Assembly (NCBI GenBank): GCA_020632955.1
Contig: JACKEO010000003.1
Location: forward strand, 1 to 64,000
Direction of reading: 5' to 3'
DNA from: Alphaproteobacteria bacterium
Lineage (GTDB): Bacteria; Myxococcota_A; UBA796; GCA-2862545
DNA length: 64,000 nt
Below are positions 44,155 through 52,882 of this stretch, one piece after another. Under the pieces are notes generated by a model. That model was not told the origin of the DNA, searched no databases, and saw only the letters and a program-made list of their open reading frames with translations. Made by a program: the position numbers and the translations under genes. The stretch's first letter is position 1. Every line of letters starts with the position of its first letter.

Positions 44155-44604
44155 ATGCGGGTGTCGAGGCTGGGCGGTGTCGTGGTGGCCGGGTGGATGG
44201 TCCTTCCCGCGCGGGGCATCGCTGCGCCGCCTGCAGAGGCACCCACGGAGGACGTCACGCCCTCGGACGAGCCGGCACCCGAGGCCGGCGCGCCGCTCGA
44301 GGCGGCCGCGGCCACGACGACCGCCCGCGAGCCGATCCACGCCAAGGTCGAGGTGCGCAAGCGCGTCGCGCCGGTCTACCCGAGGGCGATGCGCGGGCAG
44401 ACGGAGGGCGACGTGACGTGCACCGCCACCCTCGCCATCTCGGCAGAGGGGCGCCCGCGCACGGTCACCGTGGACGACTGCCCGATCGGCTTCCACGACG
44501 CCATGATCGACGCGCTGCACAAGTGGCGCTTCGTGCCCTTCGTGCTGCACGGCGAGGCCATCGAGATCAGCACGAAGGTCAAGGTGGTCTTCCGCGAGCG
44601 CTGA
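44155..44604 (+). CDS. TonB C-terminal-domain protein without membrane anchor
   Basis: 149 residues. A cleavable signal peptide (to about 24) replaces the usual TonB membrane anchor. A Pro/Glu/Ala linker follows (EAPTEDVTPSDEPAPE). The C-terminal domain has the TonB signature: RVAPVYPRAMRGQTEGDV, CTATLAISAEGRP, and FHDAMIDALHKWRFVP, including the conserved YP. A Cys pair (C88/C107 region) may form a disulfide. Because it lacks a transmembrane anchor and ExbBD neighbours it may be a stand-alone TonB-like protein rather than a true energy transducer. GGAGG precedes the ATG. Confidence 0.85.
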   Translation: MRVSRLGGVVVAGWMVLPARGIAAPPAEAPTEDVTPSDEPAPEAGAPLEAAAATTTAREPIHAKVEVRKRVAPVYPRAMRGQTEGDVTCTATLAISAEGRPRTVTVDDCPIGFHDAMIDALHKWRFVPFVLHGEAIEISTKVKVVFRER

Positions 44605-44633
44605 CGCGGGCCGGGCGCAGGGCCGCCGCGCGC

Positions 44634-45581
44634 TCAGTGCACCTCGTCCGAGCGCGCCAGGAAGGCGGCCAGCCGGGCGTTGAACATCAGCGACCGCTCC
44701 ATGTTCGGCGCGTGGTTCGCGTCGGGCAGCACGCAGACCTCGGTGGGTCCCTGGAGCTTGTGGGCCAGCCGGTAGGCCAGCGACACCGGGAAGAGCTCGT
44801 CGCCGGAGCCCCACATCACGATGGCGGGGTGGTCGAGCTGGTAGCGGCCCTCGTCCAGATCGACCGCGAGGTCGAGCAGGTGGTCGAGCAGGCGGATCTT
44901 CTCGCGACGCCAGCGCACGAACATGTGGGCGAAGACGTCGCGGGCCACGAAGGCCGGCACCGGGGGCGGGCGGTGGTAGGCCAGCTTCAGCAGGCGGCGC
45001 ACCCCGTCGGGGGAGTCGGGCACCACGAGCTCGGCGATGCTGTCGATGCCGAGGCGATCCAGGGCCGCGTGGTAGTCGTCGAGGGTGTAGGCGTGGCCGG
45101 GGCTGTCCACCATGCCCAGCTTGCCCACGCGCGCCGGGTGACGCGCCGCCAGCTCGCCCGCGACGAAGCCGCCGTAGGAGATGCCCACCACGTCGGCCTT
45201 CTCGATGGCCAGGTGGTCCAGCAGCTGGCGCATCGTCTCGGCCTGGAAGGCGGGCGTGAAGTCCTCGACGTGGCTGTGCGACTCGCCGAACCACAGCAGG
45301 TCGGGGAGGATCACGAAGCGGTCGCGCGCCAGCGAGGCCTGCTCGCCCCAGCCGAAGAGGGCGTCGCCGCCGAAGCCGTGCACCAGCAGCAGGGGGCGGC
45401 CGGTGTCGTGCCCGCCGGCCCAGTAGTGCACCTGGCCGTTCTCGAGGGTGGCCTGGTAGCTCCGCAGCCCCGCCGCGTGGAAGCGCCGCTGCAGGCGGGC
45501 CCGCTGGACGGCGAAGGCGCTCCAGCCCGCGAGGGTGGAGGACAGGACCAGGGAGGTGAGTGCGATGCGCTCGGTGAACAT
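44634..45581 (-). CDS. Alpha/beta-fold hydrolase, membrane-anchored
   Basis: 315 residues. N-terminal hydrophobic helix (about 7-27), then a canonical alpha/beta hydrolase: LLLVHGFGGDALFGW (oxyanion), nucleophile S135 (GISYGG), acid in WGSGDELFP and His in DANHAPN. It resembles monoglyceride/ester hydrolases of the MhpC/MGLL type. Start supported by the ribosome-binding context and by TACGAT upstream (about 45590). Stop faces the TonB-domain gene. Confidence 0.87.
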   Translation of the reverse strand: MFTERIALTSLVLSSTLAGWSAFAVQRARLQRRFHAAGLRSYQATLENGQVHYWAGGHDTGRPLLLVHGFGGDALFGWGEQASLARDRFVILPDLLWFGESHSHVEDFTPAFQAETMRQLLDHLAIEKADVVGISYGGFVAGELAARHPARVGKLGMVDSPGHAYTLDDYHAALDRLGIDSIAELVVPDSPDGVRRLLKLAYHRPPPVPAFVARDVFAHMFVRWRREKIRLLDHLLDLAVDLDEGRYQLDHPAIVMWGSGDELFPVSLAYRLAHKLQGPTEVCVLPDANHAPNMERSLMFNARLAAFLARSDEVH

Positions 45582-45659
45582 GCGGCGACGATCGTACCAC
45601 GCCCCAGGAGCCTGCCCGGGCGGGCTTCGAACCGTTCCGGACAGGCACCTGGGGGACGA

Positions 45660-46619
45660 TCAGGGTGTGGGCGCGGGCTCCGGCGTCGGCTCGGGCGCCG
45701 CGGTGGTGAGCGCGGCGGGATCGGCGTCGACGAGGTCCTTGATCCGGTACGAAGGCGACAGGATCACGAAGGGCGAGGCGTCGGTCTTCAGGAAGAACTT
45801 GCCGTCGTCCTCCGCGCCGACCACCAGCCCGCCGGGCACCGTCTGGTCGCCCTCGGTGGTCGCCCACTCCACGCGCACCGCGGGGTCGAGGAGGCCCTGG
45901 TCGGCGGTGACCTCGGTGCCCACCACGCTGTCGAGGCGCACCTTCGCCACCTTGTCGAGCAGCCCGTCGAGCGTGGTCTGCACGGGCACGCGGGTGGGGT
46001 CGCCCTCCACCGTCCAGGCGCCGTCCACCTTGGCGAAGGCGATGTCGCCGTGGCTGTTGCGCACGCGCAGGCTCGCGAGGTCGGCCACCTCGAGATCGGC
46101 GTGGTTGGCCGGCAGGAAGCCGCGCGCCGTGTCCTTGAAGGTCCAGGCCGACAGGCCCTTCGCCTTGTAGACCGCGTCGGCGCCCTCCTCACGCAGGTGG
46201 ATGGCCTTGCTGGCCGCCGCGCCGACGAACACCGTGCGGGTGGCGCCGTCGGCCGTGAAGGTGATCTTCTTCTCCCAGGTGTCGTCCGACACCTTGAGGG
46301 CCTCGTGCGACACGGCCTGCGTGGCCACGGGGGCGCGCAGCTGGATGCCGCCGAGGGCGTCGAGCACCTCGCCCACCTTCTCGGGGTCGGCGGGGTAGCC
46401 GTGCTCGCTGGTGAGCACCCAGGCGCCGTCCTGCTGGTCGAGCACCACGGGTCGGGCGTCGTCGCCGTGGCCCACGATCTCGACGTGGGTGAGGGCATTG
46501 CCGCCGCCCGCCACGAGGGGCTGGGGCTCGGTCACGGCGGTGTCGCGGGGCCACCAGGTGAGCGCCGCCAGGGCCACCTGGACGGCCAGGCCTGCACCGA
46601 GGATCTGCTGGGTCGTCAT
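45660..46619 (-). CDS. DUF4340 protein of the Gld-type ABC system
   Basis: 319 residues. Single N-terminal membrane segment (about 5-24), then DUF4340-type beta-rich repeats (VEIVGHGDDARPVVLDQQDG, WVLTSEHGYPADPEKV, SLRVRNSHGDIAFAKVDGAW) and a Pro/Glu tail. DUF4340 proteins accompany GldA-GldF-GldG ABC cassettes in many bacteria, probably as periplasmic partners. The ATG overlaps the stop of the permease/GldG fusion gene (ATGA). Confidence 0.85.
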   Translation of the reverse strand: MTTQQILGAGLAVQVALAALTWWPRDTAVTEPQPLVAGGGNALTHVEIVGHGDDARPVVLDQQDGAWVLTSEHGYPADPEKVGEVLDALGGIQLRAPVATQAVSHEALKVSDDTWEKKITFTADGATRTVFVGAAASKAIHLREEGADAVYKAKGLSAWTFKDTARGFLPANHADLEVADLASLRVRNSHGDIAFAKVDGAWTVEGDPTRVPVQTTLDGLLDKVAKVRLDSVVGTEVTADQGLLDPAVRVEWATTEGDQTVPGGLVVGAEDDGKFFLKTDASPFVILSPSYRIKDLVDADPAALTTAAPEPTPEPAPTP

Positions 46620-49456
46620 GCGGTCTCCACCGGGGAGGGCAGGGGCAGGGGAGCCTGGGCGCGCCGCCGGCTGCGGGGCAGCCAGGCGATGGCCAGGAGG
46701 AGCAGGCCGGCCAGGGCGTACTGGGCGAGCTCCAGGGTGCTGCGGGCCTCCTCGTCCATCGGCGCCAGGGTGCGCGCGAAGCTGCCCGCGGTGCGGATCT
46801 CCAGCAGGTCGGTGTCCTCCACCGACCAGTCCACGAGGTTCTGCAGGAGCTGGAGGTTGCCGCGGTGGACCTCGCCCACCATCGGGTCGTTCGCGAGGCT
46901 CATCATCAGGTCGCTGACCATGTCGGCCGAGGCGAGCACCACCAGGCGGGCATCGGGCAGCGACCGCTCGATGGTGCGCCCGGAGGGGTCGCCCTCGCCG
47001 CCGCCACCCTGGTCGTAGGGGCTGGGCTGGCCCTTCCACCGGCTGGGGAAGGTGCCCGTGAGCGCCACCACCAGGGGGAAGCGGGCGGTCTCGCCCTCCT
47101 TGGCCGGCGGCTCGAGGCTGGTGCCCCCGTAGGTCCACGCCTGGTCGGTGGTCTGGGCGAGCACCGTGCTCTCCACGCCCTCCGGAGGGCTCACGGTGAG
47201 CGCGGCCGCCCAGGGGGCCGTGAGGTTCACGAGGCCCGCCATGGCCGGGTGCTCCCGGTCCAGGCCGTCCTGCCGCACGTCGGGGAAGAAGGGGTAGGGC
47301 GTCATCTCGATGCGCTGCAGCGTCATGCCGCCGCGACGCTCCTGCACGGGGCGCGGGAAGGGCGCGTTCTGCTCGTCGAGGACGAAGTCGTGGCTCACCT
47401 GCACGCCGTAGGCGGCCAGGAGCTGGTCGAGGCTCGTGGCCAGGGGGCTGGCGGCGAGCGCGCCGCGCTCCACGCCGATCTTCTTCGCCCCCACCATCGC
47501 CACCACGCGACCACCCTTCATCAGGTACTGGTCGATGGCGTACAGCTGCTTGTCGGTGAGGTTGCCGGCCTTGCCCACCACCAGCAGGTCGATCGTGGGC
47601 GGGATGCTGGGCTCCTCGCCGTCCAGCGCCACGGTCTCCACCTGGTAGTTCGCGCCGAGCACCTCGGTGAGCACCTGGTAGTCGGGCCGCGGGGGCGGAG
47701 GCTGGAACTGGGGCGGGATCTGCGGGTTGGGCGGCGGCGCCTCGGGGATCTCGGTGTAGATGCCCACGGTGGTGAGCTGGCCCGGCACGATGCGCTTCAC
47801 CGCCGCCTCGATCGCCTGCTCGAGATCGGCCTCGGTGACCGCGCCGCGGGGCTGGAGCCGCTCGATGCGGTCGCCCATCGTGAGCACGAGCTCGAGGTAG
47901 AAGACGTCGGTGCCGAAGAGCTCGCGCATCGGGCGGATGCCGTAGTCGGCGAGGAGCTGCTCCTGCAGCGCGGTGTCGGTCGAGGGATCGACCTCGCGGA
48001 AGGCGAGGCGGTCGCCGGCCTTCGTGGACACCTGCTCGCCCACCGTGCGGATCGTGGGCACGATCTCGGCCATGCTCGCGGGCAGGCTGCCCGGCGAGGC
48101 GTAGAGCGTGAGCGTGGCCTGCTCGGGGAGCTGTGCCGCCACGCTCGCCAGGGTCTGGAAGTCCTGGCTCACGCGCTTGATGGTGCGCGTGAGGTCGTAC
48201 TCCAGGTTCTTGATCTTCACCTCGAAGCCGTCGGCGGTGGCCGAGACCTCGATGAGATCGTCGAAGGACAGCACCTCGTACTGGTCGCCGTAGCGCACGA
48301 GCACGTGGAAGAAGCTGTTCACCACGGCCATCTGGTGGCGGTCGTCCACCTGGAAGGGCACCGAGCGGATGCTGTACTGCTCGGCGATCTCCTGCTCCAG
48401 CTCCTCGTCGACGCTGGGGTCGGCGAAGCCCACCTCCACCTTGCCGGCGCCCGCGATGGCGTACTCGGCGAGGGTGTCGCGGATCTGGGGGACCAGCGGG
48501 GCCAGCTTGGGGTGGGTGCGCTCGCTGAAGTAGCCGTCGATGAAGAGCGGCTCCTCGAGCTCGGCCAGGATGCGCCGCGTGGTGGCGCTCACGCTGTACT
48601 CGCCGCCTTCCGTCAGGTCGATGCGGGCCGCGGTGACGGGCTGCAGCCACACGACCGCCGCGATGGCGTTGGCCCCGGCCAGCAGCGTGACCGTCCAGAT
48701 GGCGGTGGACCGGGCCCGACCCCGGGCGCTGCCCTCGTCGATGCGCCCGGTCTCGAGGAAGGCGTGGTTCAGCACCAGGAAGAAGGCCGTGAGCGCGCCG
48801 TAGTAGACGAGATCGCGCAGGTCGAGGACGCCGCGCTCGATGCTCTCGAAGCGGGAGCCGGTGCCGATGGCCCGCAGCAGCTCGCCCGTGTCGACGGCCA
48901 CCAGATCGGTCACCGGCGTGGCGCCCACCAGGTAGAGCGTGCCGCCGAGCACCAGCGTGAGCATCAGGCTCACCACCTGGTTGTCGGTGCGCGAGCTCAC
49001 GCACAGGCCGATGCTCACGTACAGGGCGCCGAGCAGCAGGGCCCCGACGTAGCCGCCCACCACGGGCCCCAGGTCGAGCGGACCCAGCGTGGACACCATG
49101 ATCGGCAGGGGCAGCGTGAGCGCCAGGGCCACGCCCACCAGCGCCGTGGACGCCAGGAACTTGCCCACCACGAGGTCGGCGGTGCGCACGGGCAGGGTGA
49201 GCAGCACCTCGAGGGTGCCGAGCTTGCGCTCCTCGGCCCAGGCCCGCATGGTCACCGCGGCCGTGAGGAAGACCAGCAGCAGCGGGAGCCAGGAGAACAG
49301 CGGACGCACGTCGGCGATGTTGCGCGCGAAGAAGCGGCTGCCGCTGAAGAAGACGAACAGCGTCACCAGCTGGAAGACCCCGAGGAAGATCAGGGCCACC
49401 GGGGACTGGAAGAGGGCGCGCAGCTCCTTGCGCGCCACGACGAGGGCGGCGGTCAT
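46616..49456 (-). CDS. GldF-GldG fusion: ABC-2 permease joined to Gld-type auxiliary protein
   Basis: 946 residues. Residues 1-250 form an ABC-2 permease with six helices starting RKELRALFQSPVALI (GldF-like). A membrane helix at about 265-285 leads into a GldG/ABC_transp_aux ectodomain (RIDLTEGGEYSVSATTRRIL, LFIDGYFSERTHP, VDLLVVGKAGNLTDKQL) ending in a C-terminal helix at about 910-930. In Flavobacterium these are separate gliding-motility proteins; in other phyla, fused versions accompany DUF4340 proteins and their role is not proven. Overlaps both the ATPase gene upstream and DUF4340 gene downstream by 4 nt, so all three are co-translated. Confidence 0.9.
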   Translation of the reverse strand: MTAALVVARKELRALFQSPVALIFLGVFQLVTLFVFFSGSRFFARNIADVRPLFSWLPLLLVFLTAAVTMRAWAEERKLGTLEVLLTLPVRTADLVVGKFLASTALVGVALALTLPLPIMVSTLGPLDLGPVVGGYVGALLLGALYVSIGLCVSSRTDNQVVSLMLTLVLGGTLYLVGATPVTDLVAVDTGELLRAIGTGSRFESIERGVLDLRDLVYYGALTAFFLVLNHAFLETGRIDEGSARGRARSTAIWTVTLLAGANAIAAVVWLQPVTAARIDLTEGGEYSVSATTRRILAELEEPLFIDGYFSERTHPKLAPLVPQIRDTLAEYAIAGAGKVEVGFADPSVDEELEQEIAEQYSIRSVPFQVDDRHQMAVVNSFFHVLVRYGDQYEVLSFDDLIEVSATADGFEVKIKNLEYDLTRTIKRVSQDFQTLASVAAQLPEQATLTLYASPGSLPASMAEIVPTIRTVGEQVSTKAGDRLAFREVDPSTDTALQEQLLADYGIRPMRELFGTDVFYLELVLTMGDRIERLQPRGAVTEADLEQAIEAAVKRIVPGQLTTVGIYTEIPEAPPPNPQIPPQFQPPPPRPDYQVLTEVLGANYQVETVALDGEEPSIPPTIDLLVVGKAGNLTDKQLYAIDQYLMKGGRVVAMVGAKKIGVERGALAASPLATSLDQLLAAYGVQVSHDFVLDEQNAPFPRPVQERRGGMTLQRIEMTPYPFFPDVRQDGLDREHPAMAGLVNLTAPWAAALTVSPPEGVESTVLAQTTDQAWTYGGTSLEPPAKEGETARFPLVVALTGTFPSRWKGQPSPYDQGGGGEGDPSGRTIERSLPDARLVVLASADMVSDLMMSLANDPMVGEVHRGNLQLLQNLVDWSVEDTDLLEIRTAGSFARTLAPMDEEARSTLELAQYALAGLLLLAIAWLPRSRRRAQAPLPLPSPVETA

Positions 49457-50391
49457 GCCTCACCTCCGCGGCCGGCCACGTGACGGTGCTGCAGGTCGGC
49501 GAAGACCTGCTCGAGGGTGCGCTGCTCGGGCGCGACCCGGGTGATCGTCCACCCCGCGGTCGTGGCCGCGGCGATGACCGCGGGCACCGGGGGCTCGTCG
49601 CCGGAGAAGGCGAGCAGCCAGGTGTCGGGCTGGCCCGTCACGGCGGTGACACTGGTGATGCCGGGCACGCCCGCGAGGGTGGACGCGACGGCCGTGGCCC
49701 CCGGCGCCAGGCCCAGGCGGATGCTGCGCGCGCCCCGGAGCTCGGCGAGCGGCGCGTCGGCGGCGAGGCTGCCGTCGATCATCACCAGCACCCGATCGCA
49801 CACCGCCTCGATCTCCTGGAGGATGTGCGTGGACAGGATGATCGTGGAGCGCTCGCCCAGGCGCCGGATGAGCTCGCGGATGGCCTGGATCTGCGTGGGG
49901 TCGAGGCCGTTCGTGGGCTCGTCGAGCACCAGCACCTCGGGGCGGTGCACGATGGCCTGCGCGATGCCCACGCGCTGGCGAAGGCCCTTCGACAGGGTGC
50001 CGATGGGCGACAGCAGCCGGTCGCCGAGGCCGGTGGCCACCACGGCCTCCGCCACCCGCGCCTCCAGATCGGGGGCCGGCACGCCCCGCAGCTCCGCCAT
50101 CATGAGGAGGTACTCCTGGACGAGCATCTCCTCGTAGAGCGGGGCGTTCTCGGGCAGGTAGCCGATGCGACGCTGCACCTCGGTGCGGTCGGTGGCCACG
50201 TCGAGGCCGTCCACGGTGACCGTGCCGTCGGTGGCGTCCAGGAAGCCCGTGAGGATCTTCATCACGGTGGTCTTGCCGGCGCCGTTGTGGCCGAGGAGGC
50301 CGACGATCTCGCCACGCTGGATCGTCGTGCTCACGTCCCGGACGGCGACGAGGTCGCCGTACCGTCGGGTCAGCTTCTCGATCGCGATCAT
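49453..50391 (-). CDS. GldA-like ABC transporter ATP-binding protein
   Basis: 312 residues. Walker A GHNGAGKTT, signature LSKGLRQRVGIAQAI, Walker B VLVLDEPTNGLDP, switch His STHILQE. About 70 extra C-terminal residues after the ATPase, as in GldA/CcmA-like ABC-2 ATPases (DUF4162-type). GGAGGGAG precedes the ATG. First gene of the coupled GldA-GldFG-DUF4340 trio; energises the fused permease. Confidence 0.92.
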   Translation of the reverse strand: MIAIEKLTRRYGDLVAVRDVSTTIQRGEIVGLLGHNGAGKTTVMKILTGFLDATDGTVTVDGLDVATDRTEVQRRIGYLPENAPLYEEMLVQEYLLMMAELRGVPAPDLEARVAEAVVATGLGDRLLSPIGTLSKGLRQRVGIAQAIVHRPEVLVLDEPTNGLDPTQIQAIRELIRRLGERSTIILSTHILQEIEAVCDRVLVMIDGSLAADAPLAELRGARSIRLGLAPGATAVASTLAGVPGITSVTAVTGQPDTWLLAFSGDEPPVPAVIAAATTAGWTITRVAPEQRTLEQVFADLQHRHVAGRGGEA

Positions 50392-50483
50392 GCGCTCCCT
50401 CCACGCCCCCTCGCGGCTGGGCGGCGCGGGGCGCGCCACCCCGGGGGCGGACGGGGGCGTGCATGTACACGCCGTGCGCCGCG

Positions 50484-50849
50484 TCAACCCTCGGGCGTGC
50501 TCCAGGCCTGCGCCATCCAGGCGAGCAGGTCGGCGAGCTGCTGCTCGTCGTCCACGAGGAGCTTGGGCATCAGCGGCTCGCGGCCCTCGACGATCACCTG
50601 GATCGTCTCGGCCTCGGTGGCGTTCTCGACCCACGGTGCGAGCCCGGGACCCGGCTTGCCCGGCTTGTCGTTGCCGGCCACGTCGTGGCACACCCGGCAG
50701 TGCTCCTGGAAGACGGCCTCGCCGCTCGTGACGTCGCCGTCGAGGGCGAGCACGGCGTCGATGTCGACCGGCGAGGCCGGCTTGCTGTCGATCACGTAGT
50801 CGTCGCAGGCACCGAGCAGCAGCGCCACGAGGAGAGCGGGCAGCCTCAT
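50484..50849 (-). CDS. Monoheme cytochrome c lipoprotein
   Basis: 121 residues. Lipobox LLLGAC (C15), then a class I cytochrome c with haem motif C51-R-V-C54-H55 and probable axial Met in EPLMPK (M94). It would carry electrons at the outer face of the inner membrane or in the periplasm. The ATG overlaps the stop of the lipoprotein upstream. No oxidase or reductase genes are adjacent, so the redox partner is not visible here. Confidence 0.9.
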   Translation of the reverse strand: MRLPALLVALLLGACDDYVIDSKPASPVDIDAVLALDGDVTSGEAVFQEHCRVCHDVAGNDKPGKPGPGLAPWVENATEAETIQVIVEGREPLMPKLLVDDEQQLADLLAWMAQAWSTPEG

Positions 50850-51484
50850 TCCGCGCCGACCTCGAAGCCGTAGGTGAGCACCACGCCGGCCTGGGAGATG
50901 TCGACCGGGAAGCTGCCGCGCTCCACCCAGGCGTCGCCGTCGGGGGTGCTGAGCGTGACCTTCGGGTCGCGGAAGTCGCGGGGCAGGTCGACGCCGAAGC
51001 GCGTCTCGCCGTCCTTCGCGGCGCCCGGGCACGAGGTGTGCTCGGGGTCGGCCACGAGGGTGGCGTCGAACACGAGGAAGGGGGACTGGCGCTGCGTGCT
51101 GCCCTCGGCCGTCACCGTCCAGCTCGTCTCGCAGCGGAAGCGCCCCTTGGCGTCGAACTGGCGGATGACGTGGCAGCCCTCCCAGGTGAGCGCCTGGCCG
51201 AAGCCCTGGATGTCGAAGCGGGCCTCGCCCACGGTGACGATGCCCGGGAGCTTCGCCGGCACGAGCCACTCGCCGCAGTGCTCGAAGCTGGTGGCGGCCT
51301 CGCCCGTGTCGGCGCCGGGGTCGGTGCCGGTGTCGCCGGGATCGGTGCCGCTGTCGCCGTCGGGCAGGCCCGCGTCGCCGCTGTCGGTGGCGCTGTCGAC
51401 CGTGGCGGGGTCCTGGTAGGCGAAGTCGCCGGACTCGTCGCAGGCGGCCACGAGGAGGAGCGCGGGCAGGAGCGAGCGTGGCAT
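50846..51484 (-). CDS. Lipoprotein with Asp/Gly/Thr linker, coupled to a cytochrome c
   Basis: 212 residues. Lipobox LLLVAAC (C15), followed by about 45 residues of low-complexity linker (DSGTDPGDTGTDPG). The folded part (about 68-212) has paired Cys (FEHCGEWLVP, EGCHVIRQFD, FRCETSW, HTSCPG). No family recognised. Co-translated with the cytochrome c lipoprotein, so possibly an electron-transfer or assembly partner; this is inference from position. TAGACG (51511-51506) upstream may be the -10. Confidence 0.75.
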   Translation of the reverse strand: MPRSLLPALLLVAACDESGDFAYQDPATVDSATDSGDAGLPDGDSGTDPGDTGTDPGADTGEAATSFEHCGEWLVPAKLPGIVTVGEARFDIQGFGQALTWEGCHVIRQFDAKGRFRCETSWTVTAEGSTQRQSPFLVFDATLVADPEHTSCPGAAKDGETRFGVDLPRDFRDPKVTLSTPDGDAWVERGSFPVDISQAGVVLTYGFEVGAE

Positions 51485-51612
51485 CCGGGCCTCCGGGGTC
51501 CGTCCCGTCTAGCACGCCCAGGACGCGATCGCCGTGCCGCGGGTGGACGCACCCCGGTCGGGCGTGCGAGCAGGGGGCAGCCCCCGCCCGGTGGGGGGCG
51601 AGGGAGGGTGCC

Positions 51613-52056
51613 ATGGCCAAGGCGACGGCGGACGTGTCGGTCACCATCGACCGTCCGGTGGGCGAGGTCTTCGACTTCATGTCCCGCTACGACCACAACG
51701 TGGAGTGGCAGGAGGGCGTGGTGTCGTCGGCCCAGATCACGCCCGGCGAGCCCCGCGTGGGCGTCGAGGTGCGGTACGCCCGCGAGGTGCTGGGGCGGCG
51801 GATCGAGTCCACCTCCACCATGGTGGTGCACGAGCCGGCGCAGCGCCTCCGGATGCGGTCGGAGTCGGCGCTCTTCACCTACGAGGGCGGCTACGACTTC
51901 GACGGCGACGAGGCGAGCACCCGCGTGCACTTCCGCGGCGAGATCACCACCAAGGCGCTGCTGGGCTTCGTGGCCCGCGGCCTCGCCGGGCGCTTCCAGA
52001 CCCAGATGGAGTCCGATCTGGCCCGGCTCAAGCGCCTCCTCGAGGGGCGCGCCTAG
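51613..52056 (+). CDS. SRPBCC (START-like) family protein
   Basis: 147 residues, one helix-grip domain of the polyketide-cyclase/dehydrase-2 type: begins VSVTIDRPVGEVFDFMSRYDHNVEW, continues EVRYAREVLGRRIESTSTMV and ends with the long C-terminal helix (FQTQMESDLARLKRLLEG). Such proteins bind hydrophobic ligands; ligand unknown. GGGAGGG precedes the ATG. Its TAG stop is interlocked with the stop of the convergent gene (CTAG, 52053-52056). Confidence 0.82.
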   Translation: MAKATADVSVTIDRPVGEVFDFMSRYDHNVEWQEGVVSSAQITPGEPRVGVEVRYAREVLGRRIESTSTMVVHEPAQRLRMRSESALFTYEGGYDFDGDEASTRVHFRGEITTKALLGFVARGLAGRFQTQMESDLARLKRLLEGRA

Positions 52057-52877
52057 ACCCGGCGCGCGCCCTGCGGCGGGTGCGGTTCGCCCGTCGAGTC
52101 GCCGGTCTGGTGCCCCGGCGCGAGGCCCGGGTCCTTGCGCGCGGGGTCCACGAGCCCCACCGTGACCTCCCACGTGCCGTCGGGCAGCACCTCCACCGCG
52201 TCGGGGTAGGCGAGCAGGCCGGCCCCCGCGGCGAGGGATCTGCAGGCGGCCCAGCGGGCGTCGCCGCGGGCGTCGATCCGCGCCGCCGCCTCCTCCGCGT
52301 CGCCGCGCCAGCGGGCGTCGTTCACCCACACCAGCCCGGCGACCCGATCGTCCGCCCACCGCACGCACCAGATCCCCACGAGGCCGGCGTGCAGCAGGTC
52401 GTCGAGCCGCCGCTGCCACGACGGCGACAGCAGCGCGCGGGGTGGGGGGCCGTGGCGGCTGAGCGTGGTGCGCTCCCCGCCGGGCCAGCGCACGCCGGCA
52501 CCGAGGGGGGGGGCCTCGTGGGGCGGGTGCCAGGCGGGCGCGAGCTCCGGGAGCTGGTGGAGGTCGTCGACGAAGACCGTGCCCGCGTGGCCATCGGTGT
52601 CGACGACGGTCCGTGCGGCGGGCGCCTCCGCGAGGAACCGGCGGACCGCCGGGTCGGGGACGAGGTCGGCCAGGCGTGCGCGGAAGGCCGGGCCCTCCAC
52701 CACGTCGGCCACGTAGGCCCGCCCCGGACGCGGATCGCCCAGGCGGAGCACGGGGCCCGCGGGGAAGGCCTGGGCGTGGTCGTCGGCGGATGCCCACGGC
52801 ACCAGCGCGTCCACCAGGGGAGGGAGCTCGCCGTCGAAGGCCGTGGCGACCAGCCGGCGGAGCAGCGGATCGGCCAT
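52053..52877 (-). CDS. Hypothetical protein, unknown function
   Basis: 274 residues, cytoplasmic, Ala/Arg/Trp-rich. I recognise no family. Features seen: AAPAARTVVDTDGHAGTVFVDD (an internal nucleotide- or sugar-binding-like loop), WQRRLDDLLHAGLVG, CVRWADDRVAGLVWV and a Pro-rich C-terminus. It begins 5 nt after the stop of the aminotransferase gene, so it is probably in the same operon. The pattern resembles a fused pair of small domains, but evidence is thin. Confidence 0.55.
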   Translation of the reverse strand: MADPLLRRLVATAFDGELPPLVDALVPWASADDHAQAFPAGPVLRLGDPRPGRAYVADVVEGPAFRARLADLVPDPAVRRFLAEAPAARTVVDTDGHAGTVFVDDLHQLPELAPAWHPPHEAPPLGAGVRWPGGERTTLSRHGPPPRALLSPSWQRRLDDLLHAGLVGIWCVRWADDRVAGLVWVNDARWRGDAEEAAARIDARGDARWAACRSLAAGAGLLAYPDAVEVLPDGTWEVTVGLVDPARKDPGLAPGHQTGDSTGEPHPPQGARRV

Positions 52878-52882
52878 CCGCG

